From: Paracoccaceae bacterium
GTDB lineage: Bacteria; Pseudomonadota; Alphaproteobacteria; Rhodobacterales; Rhodobacteraceae
DNA length: 16,726 nt
Reading direction: 5' to 3'
Assembly: GCA_003545125.1 (NCBI GenBank)
Contig: DQCI01000176.1
Location: 13,252-29,977 of the forward strand
Below the pieces are notes generated by a model. It did not search any database. It worked only from the letters and a program-made list of their open reading frames with translations, and was not told where the DNA came from. The position numbers and the translations under genes are program-made. This document shows, piece after piece, positions 1 through 6,693 of this stretch; position 1 is the first letter of the stretch, and the number at the start of each line of letters is the position of its first letter.

Positions 1-1
1 G

Positions 2-274
2 CGCCGGGGCGGCGATCCCGACGCCAGCTGGACCGCGAAACTGCTCGCGAAAGGTCCGGAGAAATGCGCCGAGAAATTCGGCGAAGAGGCGGTGGAAGCG
101 GTGATCGAGGCGGTCAAGGGAGATCGGACCCGGCTGACGGCGGAAGCCGCGGATGTGCTCTACCATCTGTTGGTCATGCTCGCCGCGCGCGATGTGGCGC
201 TTGAAGATGTGCTGGCCGAGCTCGACCGGCGCGCGGGCACGTCCGGCATCGCCGAGAAGGCGGCGCGGGGCTGA
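2..274 (+). CDS. hisE: Phosphoribosyl-ATP pyrophosphatase, C-terminal part (cut by window start)
   Basis: This enzyme hydrolyses phosphoribosyl-ATP to phosphoribosyl-AMP and pyrophosphate, the second step of histidine synthesis in the cytoplasm. The reading frame is open from base 2 and ends at TGA 272-274, so the N-terminus lies outside the window. The visible 90 residues carry the all-alpha MazG/HisE signature: SWTAKLL, then [17 protein letters not shown] with the paired acidic residues that bind Mg2+, then [23 protein letters not shown]. The C-terminal length matches the family. The next gene is convergent, so hisE is probably the last gene of a his operon arriving from the left. The family assignment is secure; only the start is missing. 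Confidence 0.93.
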   Translation, partial: RRGGDPDASWTAKLLAKGPEKCAEKFGEEAVEAVIEAVKGDRTRLTAEAADVLYHLLVMLAARDVALEDVLAELDRRAGTSGIAEKAARG

Positions 275-358
275 GGCGGGACAACGTCGCCAATGAAGGC
301 CGGGATGCGGCGGGCGCGTGCCGGACCGTGAAGGCCGGTCGCCAAACGCGGTCCGCGG

Positions 359-781
359 TCAACTCACCAGCCGTTCAAGCTCCTGTTTCGGGCAACGATC
401 CTCGACGAAAGCGAGGCCCTTCTCGGCGGAGATCCGTGCCGCGTCCGCGCTGGTTACGCCGATCTGGAGCCAGATTGTCCGGAGGTCCGGCAGCGCTTTG
501 AGTCCGGCCTCGACCACCGGTTGCACATGTTCGGAGCGGCGGAAGACGTCGAGCATGTCGACATGCGCGTCCTTCGGGATGTCGGCGAGGTCGGCGACGA
601 TGGCCTCGCCCATGAACGCCTGGCCGGCCAGACCGGGGTTGACCGGGATCACCCGGTAGCCGCGTTCGGCGAGGAACTTCGCAACCTTGTGGCTGGCGCG
701 GTCGGGTTTGTTGGAGAACCCCACGAGGGCGATGACTTTCGTGGAGTCGAGGATCTGGCGGATATCTGTGTCGCTGGTCAT
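359..781 (-). CDS. CoA-binding domain protein (YccU-like)
   Basis: A small cytoplasmic protein of 140 residues made of one CoA-binding Rossmann-type domain, of the kind found at the N-terminus of succinyl-CoA synthetase alpha and alone in YccU-like proteins. Visible marks are KVIALVGFSNKPDRASHKVA at residues 15-34 (beta strand and glycine loop), GYRVIPVNPGLAGQ at 41-54, the IWLQIGV strand at 103-109, and a C-terminal DRCPKQELER segment typical of this family. No biochemical role is established for the stand-alone family. An in-frame ATG at 800-802 would add seven residues. I prefer 781 because homologues begin close to the DxxIRxIL helix, but neither start has a clear ribosome-binding site. 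It is convergent with hisE and separated from rlmB by a terminator. Confidence 0.85.
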   Translation of the reverse strand: MTSDTDIRQILDSTKVIALVGFSNKPDRASHKVAKFLAERGYRVIPVNPGLAGQAFMGEAIVADLADIPKDAHVDMLDVFRRSEHVQPVVEAGLKALPDLRTIWLQIGVTSADAARISAEKGLAFVEDRCPKQELERLVS

Positions 782-849
782 GGCGGCACCGTAAGCAGCC
801 ATAGGGCCGGTGAAAAGCGCGTTTTGGGGGAGCGCACGGGGCCCGCGCC

Positions 850-877
850 AAAAAAAGCGCCCGGCAGATCCGGGCGC
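850..877 (-). terminator. Rho-independent terminator downstream of rlmB
   Basis: On the minus strand there is a perfect 8-bp GC stem (857-864 pairs with 870-877, 5-nt loop) followed by seven consecutive T residues (850-856 read on the minus strand). It lies about 150 bp past the rlmB stop and ends transcription before the CoA-binding gene. Confidence 0.85.
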
Positions 878-1004
878 AGTTTCGTGGAACGAGGGACAGT
901 GAATGGAGATAACGGACGTTCCACAGTCCGCTCTCGATCACATACATAAGAACGGCAGGCGCAGAGGGAAATACGGGTGCCAAAAACGTGAACGTCCGGT
1001 GAAC

Positions 1005-1026
1005 GATCGGCAGTTTTTAGCCGATC
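1005..1026 (-). other. Stem-loop immediately after the rlmB stop codon
   Basis: GATCGGC (1005-1011) and GCCGATC (1020-1026) form a perfect 7-bp stem with an 8-nt loop, beginning 3 nt past the rlmB stop. No T-run follows on the minus strand, so it is more likely a 3'-end-protecting hairpin than a terminator. The better terminator is at 850-877. Confidence 0.45.
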
Positions 1027-1029
1027 ACT

Positions 1030-1851
1030 TCAGTCTCCGGCGGGGGCGGGATCATCGGCCAGATCACGGGCCGCGTAGAGCCCGACGGCGGCGGCGTTGG
1101 AGACGTTGAGCGAGCCGAAATCGCGGCCGTAGGGGATCTTGACCAGCCGGTCGCAGGTCGCCTTGGTCTTCTCCCTCAGGCCCGGACCCTCGGCGCCGAG
1201 CACGAGGCCCACCGGCGCGCCGGGCAGGGTGGCGAGCGCGGCGTCGATGCTTTGATCGGCGTCGCCGTCGAGGCCGAGCAGCACGTAGCCGAGGTCTTTG
1301 AGAAGCTCCATCGCCTGCGCGAGGTTGGTCACCCGCAGATAGGGCTGGCGTTCGAGCGCGCCGGAGGCGGTCTTGGCCAGCGCGCCGGTCTCGGGGGCGG
1401 AATGGCGCTTGGGCGCGATCACCGCCGCTGCGCCGAACACCTCGGCCGAGCGCAGGATGGCGCCGACATTGTGGGGGTCCGAGACCCGGTCGAGCAGCAC
1501 GACGCGCGGGGCCGTGCCGGGCGGGGCGGCACAGACCTCGTCGAGCGGGCCCCAGTCGAGCGGTTTCACCTCGAGCGCCGCGCCCTGGTGGACGCTCCCT
1601 GGATCGAGCGGGACCGGGAACTTGCGCGGGTCGGCAATCTCGGGGTCGCAGCCGCCCCCGATGTTGGCCTGGGCGATGGCCTCGGCGAGCCTGTCGGCTG
1701 CGTTCTTGGTGACCACCAGCCGGAGCTTTTCGCGGGCCGGGTTGGTCAGCGCGTCGCGCACCGCGTGGATGCCGAAAAGCCAGAAGGTTTCGCGCGCCTC
1801 GGCGGTGCGTGCGCGCTCCTTTTCGACCACCCATGAGGGCTTCTTTGCCAC
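1030..1851 (-). CDS. rlmB: 23S rRNA (guanosine-2'-O-)-methyltransferase RlmB (SpoU/TrmH family)
   Basis: A SAM-dependent SPOUT-class RNA methyltransferase that in E. coli methylates the ribose of G2251 in the 23S rRNA P-loop. The protein has 273 residues. An N-terminal L30e-like substrate-binding domain contains FGIHAVRDAL (26-35) and the HQG motif (88-90). The catalytic knot domain has all three SpoU motifs: LLDRVSDPHNVGAILRSAE (119-137), GLVLGAEGPGL (215-225) and SLNVSNAAAVGLYA (247-260). The start is GTG at 1849-1851, preceded by GGGAG with good spacing. The frame stays open far upstream, but that extension crosses the tRNA gene and does not resemble the family. RlmB rather than TrmH or TrmL is favoured by the HQG motif and the N-terminal domain. 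Confidence 0.9.
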   Translation of the reverse strand: MAKKPSWVVEKERARTAEARETFWLFGIHAVRDALTNPAREKLRLVVTKNAADRLAEAIAQANIGGGCDPEIADPRKFPVPLDPGSVHQGAALEVKPLDWGPLDEVCAAPPGTAPRVVLLDRVSDPHNVGAILRSAEVFGAAAVIAPKRHSAPETGALAKTASGALERQPYLRVTNLAQAMELLKDLGYVLLGLDGDADQSIDAALATLPGAPVGLVLGAEGPGLREKTKATCDRLVKIPYGRDFGSLNVSNAAAVGLYAARDLADDPAPAGD

Positions 1852-1931
1852 GTGCCGCTCCCTGTTCGAGGTCCGTCGCTGCGTTGGCGCGGACAATGCG
1901 GGCGCGGCCGGCCGGGCGCAAGGATTTTCGC

Positions 1932-1960
1932 TTGACGGGGGCGGGGGGCGGCTGTATTTC
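1932..1960 (+). promoter_or_regulatory. Predicted sigma-70 promoter of tRNA-Tyr
   Basis: TTGACG (1932-1937) and TATTTC (1955-1960) are separated by exactly 17 bp, with a GC-rich spacer. Transcription would start near 1967, about 25 nt before the mature tRNA 5' end. Confidence 0.55.
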
Positions 1961-1991
1961 CGCCCTCGTTCCGGGGCGCAGGCGCCGGTAC

Positions 1992-2075
1992 GGGCGACGG
2001 GCTGCAAGGTGCGGCAGCGGACTGTAACTCCGCCGGGGAGACCCACGCCTGGTTCGATTCCAGGGTCGCCCACCA
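1992..2075 (+). tRNA. tRNA-Tyr (anticodon GTA), CCA encoded
   Basis: The gene folds as a class II tRNA. The acceptor stem GGGCGAC (1992-1998) pairs with GTCGCCC (2065-2071), all 7 bp. The anticodon stem GCGGA/TCCGC (2017-2021, 2029-2033) holds loop CTGTAAC with anticodon GTA at 2024-2026. A 14-nt variable arm (2034-2047) contains a GGG/CCC stem. The T arm CCTGG-TTCGATT-CCAGG spans 2048-2064. Discriminator A2072 is followed by an encoded CCA at 2073-2075. The long variable arm plus GTA fits bacterial tRNA-Tyr. The core is unusual: tRNA positions 8-9 are GG instead of the normal U8, and the D loop is short, with C where A14 is expected. The gene lies between rlmB (divergent) and an integrase-like remnant. 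Confidence 0.9.
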
Positions 2076-2144
2076 CCTCTCCCAATCCATTGAAAGAACG
2101 GCACTTTGTCTGTAGAGTCGCGCCTTCTGGGTCCATTTTTGGTG

Positions 2145-2164
2145 CCCGAAAGTGGTTTTTCGGG
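2145..2164 (+). other. Stem-loop upstream of the integrase-like fragment
   Basis: CCCGAAA (2145-2151) and TTTCGGG (2158-2164) form a perfect 7-bp stem with a 6-nt loop, 70 bp after the tRNA and 6 bp before the next possible ATG. No T-run follows. It could help end tRNA transcription or fold over the translation start of the fragment. Confidence 0.35.
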
Positions 2165-2170
2165 ACCGAG

Positions 2171-2389
2171 ATGGCCGAAACCAAGCCCGAATACAGGCTT
2201 ATCGAACATGGCAGGTACTTTTTCCAACGCCGGGTTCCGCTCCATTTCCAGAGCGCCGTCGGGCGCAAGAAATGGCGGGCACCGTCTGGGAATGACCACG
2301 ATGCAGCCAATGATCGGTTGAAGGTGATGCGGGCAGAGCCTCTACAAATCCAGGGGCACCTCGAGGGCGAATTCAATATGGTCGCGTGA
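2171..2389 (+). pseudogene. Integrase (tyrosine recombinase) N-terminal fragment, probable remnant
   Basis: A 72-residue reading frame begins at ATG 2171, 95 bp past the 3' end of tRNA-Tyr, and stops at TGA 2387-2389. Residues 8-52 (YRLIEHGRYFFQRRVP, then VGRKKWRAPSG, then HDAANDRLKVMRAE) resemble the short N-terminal domain that precedes the SAM-like and catalytic domains of many proteobacterial phage-type integrases, with the pattern Y-hydrophobic-RG-x-YYFRRRVP, then FGR, then an A-rich helix. The catalytic R-H-R-Y domain is absent; the frame stops where the core-binding domain would begin. Position beside a tRNA 3' end is the classical site for such integrases, which supports the reading. 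The start lacks a clear Shine-Dalgarno. It may instead be an unrelated small protein. Confidence 0.5.
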
Positions 2390-2965
2390 ATTGGCGTGAC
2401 CAGCCTTCGGCAAACCCGGCGCGGTTCGATGGAAGTGCACCGGGCAAGCAAACAGATCGCCCGTCCACCTATGGCTGGGTGGAAAAATCCTTGGCCGCCC
2501 TCGCCGGATTCGGCCTCAAAACGCCCGCCAATCCACAGCCGCGGTTCTTTGCCCGGTCGGCCATCCACGGCTTGTCGGACCTTCAGGGGTCGCGCGCAAT
2601 TTCGGACCTGTGGGACCCCGGTCCGGTTGACGCGCAATGGGCAATCACCTTGGCGGCGCCGGCGCGGCCGACGGCGCAACGTAGTCCGGGGCAGGCGGCG
2701 GCGCAGAACGAGCCCGGTCGACCGGGTCTGGTGCGCGGTTTGTCACCCCGGTGCGAGGCGTTTGGGCATGGCGCACTGGGCGTGTGATGGTACAGTTGCA
2801 GGGCCGGGCCGGGCCGGAGCAAGACCCTCGTCCGGGGCGTGCACGCGCGCAAGCGGCCGTGCGCTGCTTTTGGCGCGGTCACGCGGGACCTGGAGACCGT
2901 CGAAGGGGTTTTCGCCCGGGACGGTCGATGCAGGCGGGGCCATTTGGAACGCAGGAGGAAGACGA
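2390..2965 (+). other. About 575 bp with no convincing gene
   Basis: I see no recognisable coding sequence here. An open frame at 2386-2787 (GTG start overlapping the stop of the integrase-like fragment) would encode 133 residues rich in Pro, Ala, Arg and Gly, with no family signature and no good ribosome-binding site; it reads like chance in GC-rich DNA. A short GGGCC run lies near 2801-2818. The last 15 bases contain the strong AGGAGG site of the aldo/keto reductase at 2953-2958. The stretch probably includes the promoter of that gene, but no confident -35/-10 pair was found, and it may be decayed mobile DNA linked to the tRNA-side remnant. Confidence 0.4.
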
Positions 2966-4030
2966 ATGCAGTATCGGTATTTGGGGCGCAGCGGGCTGAA
3001 GGTTTCCGCTCTCTCGATGGGCACCTTCACGTTTGGCGGCCGGGGTTTCTTTGCCCGACTGGGTGCGCAGGATGAGGCCGAGGCGGGACGATTGGTCGAT
3101 ACCTGCCTGGACCGGGGCGTGAACCTGATCGACACGGCCAATATGTACTCCACCGGCCTGTCCGAGGAGATCGTCGGTGCGGTGATGAAAGACCGCGACC
3201 CGGATACGCTGATCAGTACAAAGGCCCGGATGCGGATCGGCGATGGCCCCAACGATGAGGGGATGAGCCGCTGGCATCTGATCCGCGAATGCGAACGGTC
3301 GCTGAAGCGGCTCGGGCGCGATCACATCGACATCTACTTGATCCACGAAGCGGACGGCCAAACCCCGATGGAAGAGGTTCTGGCCGCCCTGGACCGCTTG
3401 GTACAGGACGGCAAGGTGCGCTATTTCGGCTGCTCCAACTGGTCCGCATGGCAGGTGATGAAGGGCTTGATGGCAAGTGGCGCCGGTGGGTTGGAACGGT
3501 TCACCGCACAGCAGATCCATTACACGCTGGAAGCCCGGGAAGCGGAATATGAATTGCTGCCCCTGTCCGTCGACCAGGGTCTTGGCGTGATGGTCTGGTC
3601 GCCGCTCGCGGCCGGATTGTTGACAGGCAAACACGGGCCGAAGGGCTTTGCCGAGGGGTCCCGTCAGGCCCAAGGCTGGACGGAACCGCCGGTCCGGGAT
3701 TGGGATCGGTTGTGGGGCATTGTCGATGTGCTGCGCGACATCGCCGGCGACCGGCCGATTGCGCAGGTGGCGCTCGCGTGGCTGCTGCAACGGCCCGCGA
3801 TTGCCACAGTCGTGGTGGGCGGCCGGACCGAGGCGCAATTTGGCGAAACCCTGGGCGCGTCGGATATCGTCCTCACGGAGGCTGAGATCGCGCAGCTTGA
3901 TGCGGTATCGCGGCCGCCGCTGATCTATCCGTACTGGCATCAGCACCAATTCGCCAAACCGCGCTTTGCAGACGCGGATTGGGCGCTGCATGCAGGCCAG
4001 ATGGTGGACGGGCTCGACGGCTACGTCTGA
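2966..4030 (+). CDS. Aldo/keto reductase
   Basis: A 354-residue NADPH-dependent oxidoreductase of the aldo/keto reductase TIM-barrel superfamily, closest in style to the YajO/IolS/potassium-channel-beta branch. It interconverts carbonyls and alcohols in the cytoplasm. The start RYLGRSGLKVSALSMGTFTF is typical. The catalytic tetrad is visible as D56 and Y61 (LIDTANMYSTG), K86 (STKAR) and H127 (YLIHEAD). The strand YFGCSNWSAWQ and the loop VWSPLAAGLLTGKH also match the family, as does the C-terminal cofactor region with VVVGGRTEAQ. ATG 2966 follows AGGAGG by 7 nt, which settles the start although the frame is open for 190 codons upstream. It converges on the sugar operon, so it may act on a polyol or ketose of that pathway, but this rests on position only. 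Confidence 0.92.
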   Translation: MQYRYLGRSGLKVSALSMGTFTFGGRGFFARLGAQDEAEAGRLVDTCLDRGVNLIDTANMYSTGLSEEIVGAVMKDRDPDTLISTKARMRIGDGPNDEGMSRWHLIRECERSLKRLGRDHIDIYLIHEADGQTPMEEVLAALDRLVQDGKVRYFGCSNWSAWQVMKGLMASGAGGLERFTAQQIHYTLEAREAEYELLPLSVDQGLGVMVWSPLAAGLLTGKHGPKGFAEGSRQAQGWTEPPVRDWDRLWGIVDVLRDIAGDRPIAQVALAWLLQRPAIATVVVGGRTEAQFGETLGASDIVLTEAEIAQLDAVSRPPLIYPYWHQHQFAKPRFADADWALHAGQMVDGLDGYV

Positions 4031-4039
4031 CGCGGGCAA

Positions 4040-4077
4040 GAGCGCCGTCCATGATATCAGTCTCATGAACGGCGCTC
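4040..4077. terminator. Large hairpin between convergent genes, possible bidirectional terminator
   Basis: GAGCGCCGT (4040-4048) pairs perfectly with ACGGCGCTC (4069-4077). After one mismatch the stem continues as CATGA (4050-4054) with TCATG (4063-4067), closing an 8-nt loop. It sits 10 bp past the aldo/keto reductase stop and 62 bp past the dhaL stop. There is no T-run on either side, so any termination would depend on the hairpin or on Rho. Confidence 0.55.
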
Positions 4078-4139
4078 GAAGCGCAGAATATGCCGCGCGC
4101 TTCAAACAAGAAACCGGGTCCCGCTGAGCGGATTGCGTG

Positions 4140-4736
4140 TTAGCGGCCTGTCACTGCCTGCACGATTTTTGTCATTGCCAGCATCCCGGGATCGTCCAGG
4201 CCCACGGATTTGTCGGCAAAGATGCGGGCCCGTCCGATTGTCGCACGTTTGTCGCGGAAGGCCTCCTGTGCGTCTTCAGCCGCCGTGACCGCCGCCGCCG
4301 CGGGATCCTGCGCGCCGTCGAGGGCTGTCGCAATCGCGTCGAGCGTGTCGAGCACCGTCTTGCCGCCCAGCTCCGCCTTGCCGCGGGCCATCATCTTGTC
4401 GCGGGCGGCCACCAGCAGGCCGGAAAGATCGCCGGGTTCGATCCCCTCGCGGCCCTTGGCTTGCTTCGCGGCGGCCATCAGCCCGGTCGCAAGCAGCGTA
4501 CCGTAGGACGAGGACGACGCCTTGGTGAGCGCCTGCGCGCAGCCCATGAGCGCCATCCCGAAGTCTTCGGGCAAATCCTCGGCCGCCGCCGCGATGGCGC
4601 GCGACCCGCTTCGCATTGTGATCCCCAGATCCCCGTCCCCCAACGCGCCATCGGCCGTGTTGAGGGTGTCGGCTTCGGCTTCCATCGCGGTCTTCAGGCG
4701 GAACGCCGCGCTGCGCAGATCGGCAACGGTGATCAT
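4140..4736 (-). CDS. dhaL: Dihydroxyacetone kinase-type ADP/ATP-binding subunit DhaL
   Basis: A 198-residue all-helical nucleotide-binding subunit of the two-part ketose kinase DhaK-DhaL. It donates phosphate to the substrate held on DhaK. The metal-nucleotide loop is seen at LNTADGALGDGDLG, with D29, D34 and D36 in the places of the three Mg-binding aspartates. Also present are SSSYGTLLATG, the GGKTVLDTLDA helix, and a late DKSVGLDDPG segment matching the usual G-x-x-S-x-G-x-x-DPG. The ATG at 4734-4736 overlaps the dhaK stop by 4 bp (ATGA), indicating translational coupling. It is the last gene of the operon. No DhaM phosphotransferase gene is present, so the kinase probably uses ATP, or DhaM is elsewhere. 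The substrate may be dihydroxyacetone, erythrulose or another short ketose. Confidence 0.88.
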   Translation of the reverse strand: MITVADLRSAAFRLKTAMEAEADTLNTADGALGDGDLGITMRSGSRAIAAAAEDLPEDFGMALMGCAQALTKASSSSYGTLLATGLMAAAKQAKGREGIEPGDLSGLLVAARDKMMARGKAELGGKTVLDTLDAIATALDGAQDPAAAAVTAAEDAQEAFRDKRATIGRARIFADKSVGLDDPGMLAMTKIVQAVTGR

Positions 4737-5734
4737 TTGACGATCCAGAACGGGCAGTCGCAGGGGGCTGTCAGGTAGCCTTCCAGCTCTGCATCCAGTT
4801 TGCACAAGGTGAAGGACACCCCTGTCATTTCCATCGATGTGGCGTAGCGCCCGACAAGCGGCATGACGATCTGCGCCCCTGCGGCCTGCAACCGCGCCTC
4901 GACGATGCGGTAGAGGATGAACAATTCCTCGTGCGGCGTCGCCCCCAGCGAGTTGACCAGAACCGAGACGCGGTCGCCTTGAGCAATGTCGATATCGGCC
5001 AGCAGGCGGTCCATCATTTCCTCGGCGATCGCGTCGGCGGGGCGCAGCTTGTCGCGCCAGACGCCGGGTTCGCCATGGATGCCCATGCCCATTTCCATTT
5101 CATCCTCGCCGATCTCGAAGGTTGGCTTGCCCGCCTGCGGCACCGTGCAGGGCGACAACGCGACCCCGACAGACCGGCAGGCGTCGGCGGTCTTCTGCGC
5201 CACGCGGGTGACCCCGGCCAGATCGAGGCCGGCTTCGGCGGCCGCCCCGGCGATCTTGAAGGCGAAGACCATGCCCGCCACACCGCGCCGCTTTTCGGCC
5301 TCCTCGGGCGGGGCCGAGGCCACGTCATCGGCCAGCAGCACGGTTGTGGTTTCGATGTCGTCCATTTCGACCAGATCGCCGGCCATGTCGAAGTTCATCA
5401 CGTCGCCGCCGTAGTTCCCGTACAGGCGCAGCACGCCCGACCCCTGGTCGGCAGCGCGGATTGCGTCCGCCATCTGATCCGCAGACGGCGAGGCGAAAAC
5501 GTTGCCGATCGCGCAGGCATCCAGCAGGCCGGTGCCGACGTAGCCGGTAAAAACGGGCAGGTGGCCCGACCCGCCGGCCGAGACGATGCCGACCTTGCCG
5601 TCTTTGCCCGGCGTGGCCCGGGCCACGACGCGGCCGTCGTCGCCGGTCAGCCGGTAGCTCTCCGGGTGGGCCGCACACAAGCCAGCCAGCGTTTCGTCAA
5701 CATAGGCTTCGGGGTCGTTGAGGATCTTTTTCAT
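4733..5734 (-). CDS. dhaK: Dihydroxyacetone/erythrulose kinase-type substrate-binding subunit DhaK
   Basis: A 333-residue substrate-binding subunit that holds a short ketose as a covalent hemiaminal on a histidine while DhaL phosphorylates it. The expected residues are present: GGSGHLP at 54-60 with H58, NYGGDVMNF at 107-115 with D111, and H220 in GMGIHGEPG, the covalent histidine. The usual GGGSGHEP motif is altered to AGGSGHLP and followed by VFTGYVGTGLLDACAIG, a form I associate with DhaK homologues encoded beside ABC sugar transporters rather than with housekeeping glycerol metabolism. That difference suggests a substrate other than plain dihydroxyacetone, for example a tetrulose. The start overlaps the upstream permease stop by 4 bp and the stop overlaps dhaL by 4 bp. 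The family is secure and the substrate unknown. Confidence 0.88.
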   Translation of the reverse strand: MKKILNDPEAYVDETLAGLCAAHPESYRLTGDDGRVVARATPGKDGKVGIVSAGGSGHLPVFTGYVGTGLLDACAIGNVFASPSADQMADAIRAADQGSGVLRLYGNYGGDVMNFDMAGDLVEMDDIETTTVLLADDVASAPPEEAEKRRGVAGMVFAFKIAGAAAEAGLDLAGVTRVAQKTADACRSVGVALSPCTVPQAGKPTFEIGEDEMEMGMGIHGEPGVWRDKLRPADAIAEEMMDRLLADIDIAQGDRVSVLVNSLGATPHEELFILYRIVEARLQAAGAQIVMPLVGRYATSMEMTGVSFTLCKLDAELEGYLTAPCDCPFWIVK

Positions 5735-6693
5735 GGTTTGCTCCGGAAAGAGACGAGATTGATAAGCATCACGGCGATGAGCAGAATGCCCCAGATCATT
5801 TCACGCGCGAAGTTGGTGACCTGCAACAGGTTCAGGCCCGAAGACAGGAACTGCATCGACAAAACGGCCAGGACCACGCCAATGATCCGTCCGTAGCCGC
5901 CGTAGGGATTGACCCCGCCGAGGACCGCGATCAGCACGGCCAGCAACACATAGCTGCTGCCGTAGTCGGCCTTGGCGGAATTGGCGCGCGACATGACAAT
6001 CAGCCCGGCGACCGCCGAAAGCATGCCGCAAAGCCCATAGACCTTCAACAGCACACGTTCTGTGCCCATCGCCGCATAGCGTGCCGCAAGGGGGTTGGCG
6101 CCGAACATGCGGGTCTTCTGACCGAAGGCGGTGTACTTCAGCGCCCAGCCCACGCCGGCGGCAAGGATTGCGAGGATCACCAGCGGCACCGGGATGCCCA
6201 GGAGGGTTCCGTTTCCGACCCAGGCGACGGCAGGGGGCAATCCCATCACCGCGCTGCCGCCCGTCATCGCGATGGCGAGACCGGCGAAAACCAGTCCGGA
6301 CCCGAGCGTCGCAAGGATCGGCGGCAGGCCGAATTTCGCGACAAGCAGGCCATTGAACAGGCCGGCCGTCAGCCCGATCGAGAGCGACAGCAATGCCGCG
6401 GCAATCAGCAGGCCGGCGCCTTGGCCGTCTCCTGCGAAGTGGCTCATGAACAGGGCCGCAATGACCGACGACAGGTTTGCAACGCCGACAACCGAAAGGT
6501 CGATGCCGCCGGTCAGCATGGCCACGGACACGGCGAGCGCGAGGATCGCGAACTCCGGGAACTGGAACGCCATCGAGGTCAGGTTGGCGGGCGAGAGGAA
6601 GCGGTCGGGCACCAAGATCGCCATCGCAACGAAGACCCCCAGCGTGATCGCCGCCAGCCGCCCCTCGGTCGAATGCAGGATACGATTGATCAT
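5731..6693 (-). CDS. Sugar ABC transporter permease (RbsC/LsrD type), second permease
   Basis: A 320-residue integral inner-membrane protein of the ribose/autoinducer-2 permease family (BPD_transp_2). It shows about nine or ten hydrophobic segments, and the family hallmarks VAMLTGGIDLSVVGVANLSS and GLFNGLLVAKFGLPPILATLGSGLVFAG. The characteristic loop YAAMGTERVLLKVYGLCGMLSAVAGLIV and the late segment VLLAVLIAVLGGVNPYGGYGRIIGV also fit. The ATG at 6691-6693 overlaps the stop of the other permease by 4 bp. In-frame codons upstream lie inside that gene and do not fit the family. The two permeases differ in sequence and so would form a heterodimer, as LsrC/LsrD do. Its end overlaps dhaK by 4 bp. 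Confidence 0.92.
   Translation of the reverse strand: MINRILHSTEGRLAAITLGVFVAMAILVPDRFLSPANLTSMAFQFPEFAILALAVSVAMLTGGIDLSVVGVANLSSVIAALFMSHFAGDGQGAGLLIAAALLSLSIGLTAGLFNGLLVAKFGLPPILATLGSGLVFAGLAIAMTGGSAVMGLPPAVAWVGNGTLLGIPVPLVILAILAAGVGWALKYTAFGQKTRMFGANPLAARYAAMGTERVLLKVYGLCGMLSAVAGLIVMSRANSAKADYGSSYVLLAVLIAVLGGVNPYGGYGRIIGVVLAVLSMQFLSSGLNLLQVTNFAREMIWGILLIAVMLINLVSFRSKP

Noticed and set aside
1852..2679. N-terminal extension of rlmB
   Set aside because: The frame stays open but crosses the tRNA-Tyr gene on the other strand, and the GTG at 1851 has a good Shine-Dalgarno and matches the family length.
2386..2787. 133-residue open frame after the integrase-like fragment
   Set aside because: GTG start without a ribosome-binding site, low-complexity Pro/Ala/Arg composition and no recognisable domain; competing open frames cover the same DNA.
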